Source: Firmicutes bacterium UBA5500
GTDB taxonomy: Bacteria > Bacillota > UBA994 > UBA5500
NCBI GenBank assembly: GCA_002427055.1
Contig: DIPA01000096.1
Coordinates: 85,254-94,293 of the forward strand
Reading direction: 5' to 3'
Length of the DNA stretch: 9,040 bases
How positions within the stretch are numbered: position 1 is the first letter of the stretch; the number at the start of each line of letters is the position of its first letter. Of the stretch, positions 8,098 through 9,040 are shown piece by piece. The notes under the pieces were generated by a model. It did no database searches, was not told the origin of the DNA, and was given only the letters and a program-made list of their open reading frames with translations. The position numbers and the translations under genes are program-made.

Positions 8098-9027
8098 CTA
8101 GAGGATTGGCGGTGCGGGGTAAAGAGGGCTTTCGCCCTGTAACACACGCCAAACGTCTTCTACCACTGCCTGACAGGTGGCCCGCTGCGCTTCAATAGTC
8201 CACCCCGCAAGATGAGGTGTCAGGATGACATTATCTAGCCCATGGAAACGGTCGCCTGCACAGGGGGGCTCTTGTCTTCTTACGTCTAGGGCAGCGCCAG
8301 CGATTTGCTTAGTCTGTAGAGCATCAAACAGGGCATCTTCATCTATGACTCCGCCACGAGACGTGTTAATCAGTAAAGCGGAATATTTCATCTGCGAGAG
8401 CTCTCGTGCGCCAATCAGGTGTTTCGTTGTGGGTGTCAAGGGAACATGAACCGAGACAAAGTCGGCCTCGGCTAGTAGTTCGTTAAATGTTACTTGCTTT
8501 ATACCTCGGTAGGGGCCATGATTAGTCGTCAGCACTTGGCAGCCAAGAGCTTGGCAAATCGTGGCCAAACGATTCCCGACTGCGCCTAACCCAATGATGC
8601 CTACCACTCTACCGCGCAGCTCTTGGCCAGTAAAGGGCGTGCGTTGCCAAAAGCCTGCTCGGGCAGCTCGATCGGCAGGTAATAGACTTCTACTATGTGC
8701 CAGCATATAAAGCACGCAGGCTTCGGCGACCGCGTTAGCATTTAGACCGGGCGCATAAACCACCTCAATACATCGTTCGGCAAGAGCCTTACGGTCAAGG
8801 TTATCTAACCCCGCACCTAGGCGACCGACGACACGTAGGTGGGGCATTTTAGCAAGCAGCTCGGATGTAACTAGTGTCTGGTTGCGTACAATGAGCCCCT
8901 TGGCCAAGACCAGCTGTTGAGACATCGCAGATAACCGCGTATATAAATTAGGGCTATAAAAGCATTCGATTCTTCGCCTTAACCAGGCCAGCGCGCCTGG
9001 CTCTATGTATTCAGTGAGCAAGATCAT
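8098..9027 (-). CDS. D-2-hydroxyacid dehydrogenase (SerA superfamily)
   Basis: Probable cytoplasmic NAD(P)-dependent oxidoreductase acting on 2-hydroxy/2-oxo acids. From the ATG it is 309 residues, the length of the short form without an ACT regulatory domain. Seen (numbered from the ATG): LGAGLDNLD at about 70-78; the Rossmann GLGAVG loop at 146-151; NTSRGGVIDE with catalytic Arg224; RRQEPP with Glu253; and LTPHLAGWT with His272. The catalytic Arg-Glu-His set is complete. Phosphoglycerate dehydrogenase, sulfolactate dehydrogenase and glyoxylate/hydroxypyruvate reductase are all possible substrate classes, and the sequence alone does not decide between them. The frame is open to base 9040, and a GTG at 9039 is an alternative start. 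MILLTEYIEP at the ATG matches the usual beginning of the family, and GGTGG at 9040-9036 lies 8 nt before it. It converges on TatD. Confidence 0.9.
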   Translation of the reverse strand: MILLTEYIEPGALAWLRRRIECFYSPNLYTRLSAMSQQLVLAKGLIVRNQTLVTSELLAKMPHLRVVGRLGAGLDNLDRKALAERCIEVVYAPGLNANAVAEACVLYMLAHSRSLLPADRAARAGFWQRTPFTGQELRGRVVGIIGLGAVGNRLATICQALGCQVLTTNHGPYRGIKQVTFNELLAEADFVSVHVPLTPTTKHLIGARELSQMKYSALLINTSRGGVIDEDALFDALQTKQIAGAALDVRRQEPPCAGDRFHGLDNVILTPHLAGWTIEAQRATCQAVVEDVWRVLQGESPLYPAPPIL

Positions 9028-9040
9028 TTGGCCTGCCACC

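Noticed and set aside
8983..9000. CCAGGC/GCCTGG inverted repeat near the start of the dehydrogenase gene
   Set aside because: It is a 6-bp stem inside coding sequence with competing alternative pairings; likely chance.

Overview
The window looks like a chromosomal segment from a Gram-positive member of the Bacillota, most likely a clostridial (Moorella/Peptococcaceae-like) lineage with roughly balanced base composition. The main reasons are a textbook T-box leader in front of proS, strong AGGAGG-type ribosome binding sites, two TTTAT/TATACT-style vegetative promoters with 17-nt spacers, and TTG as a start codon. The genus is an inference. No mobile element, CRISPR array, tRNA or rRNA was seen.

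Left part (minus strand, 1-1711). A class II prolyl-tRNA synthetase gene of the short archaeal/eukaryotic type runs off the left edge. Upstream of it lies a roughly 250-nt leader with its own promoter, a stem I whose specifier loop reads CCC (proline), the conserved T-box antiterminator sequence and an intrinsic terminator. This is a proline-tRNA-sensing T-box that controls the synthetase.

Middle part (minus strand, 1712-5384). Three genes in the order response regulator, histidine kinase and membrane-anchored beta-propeller form one probable operon. The first two overlap by 17 nt and the third follows after 69 nt with its own strong ribosome binding site. The propeller protein is predicted to lie outside the membrane and may be an accessory or output of the two-component system.

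Right part (plus strand, 5610-8080). Divergent from the operon is a small gene I recognise as a DUF6530-type protein of unknown function. It has a good promoter and a perfect 7-1-7 palindrome between promoter and ribosome binding site. After a structured 190-nt gap come an M42-type metallopeptidase and a TatD-type metal-dependent hydrolase separated by one base, certainly a translationally linked pair. A terminator hairpin that includes the TatD stop codon ends this unit. An imperfect 30-nt sequence is shared by the upstream regions of the DUF6530 and M42 genes, at the same 66-nt distance from each start codon.

Right edge (minus strand, 8098-9027). A D-2-hydroxyacid dehydrogenase of the SerA superfamily converges on TatD and probably shares the terminator hairpin.

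Most of the window is ordinary core genome. The items most worth a second look are the uncharacterised DUF6530 gene with its operator-like palindrome, the duplicated upstream element, the propeller coupled to the two-component system, and the altered metal-site residues of the M42 protein.
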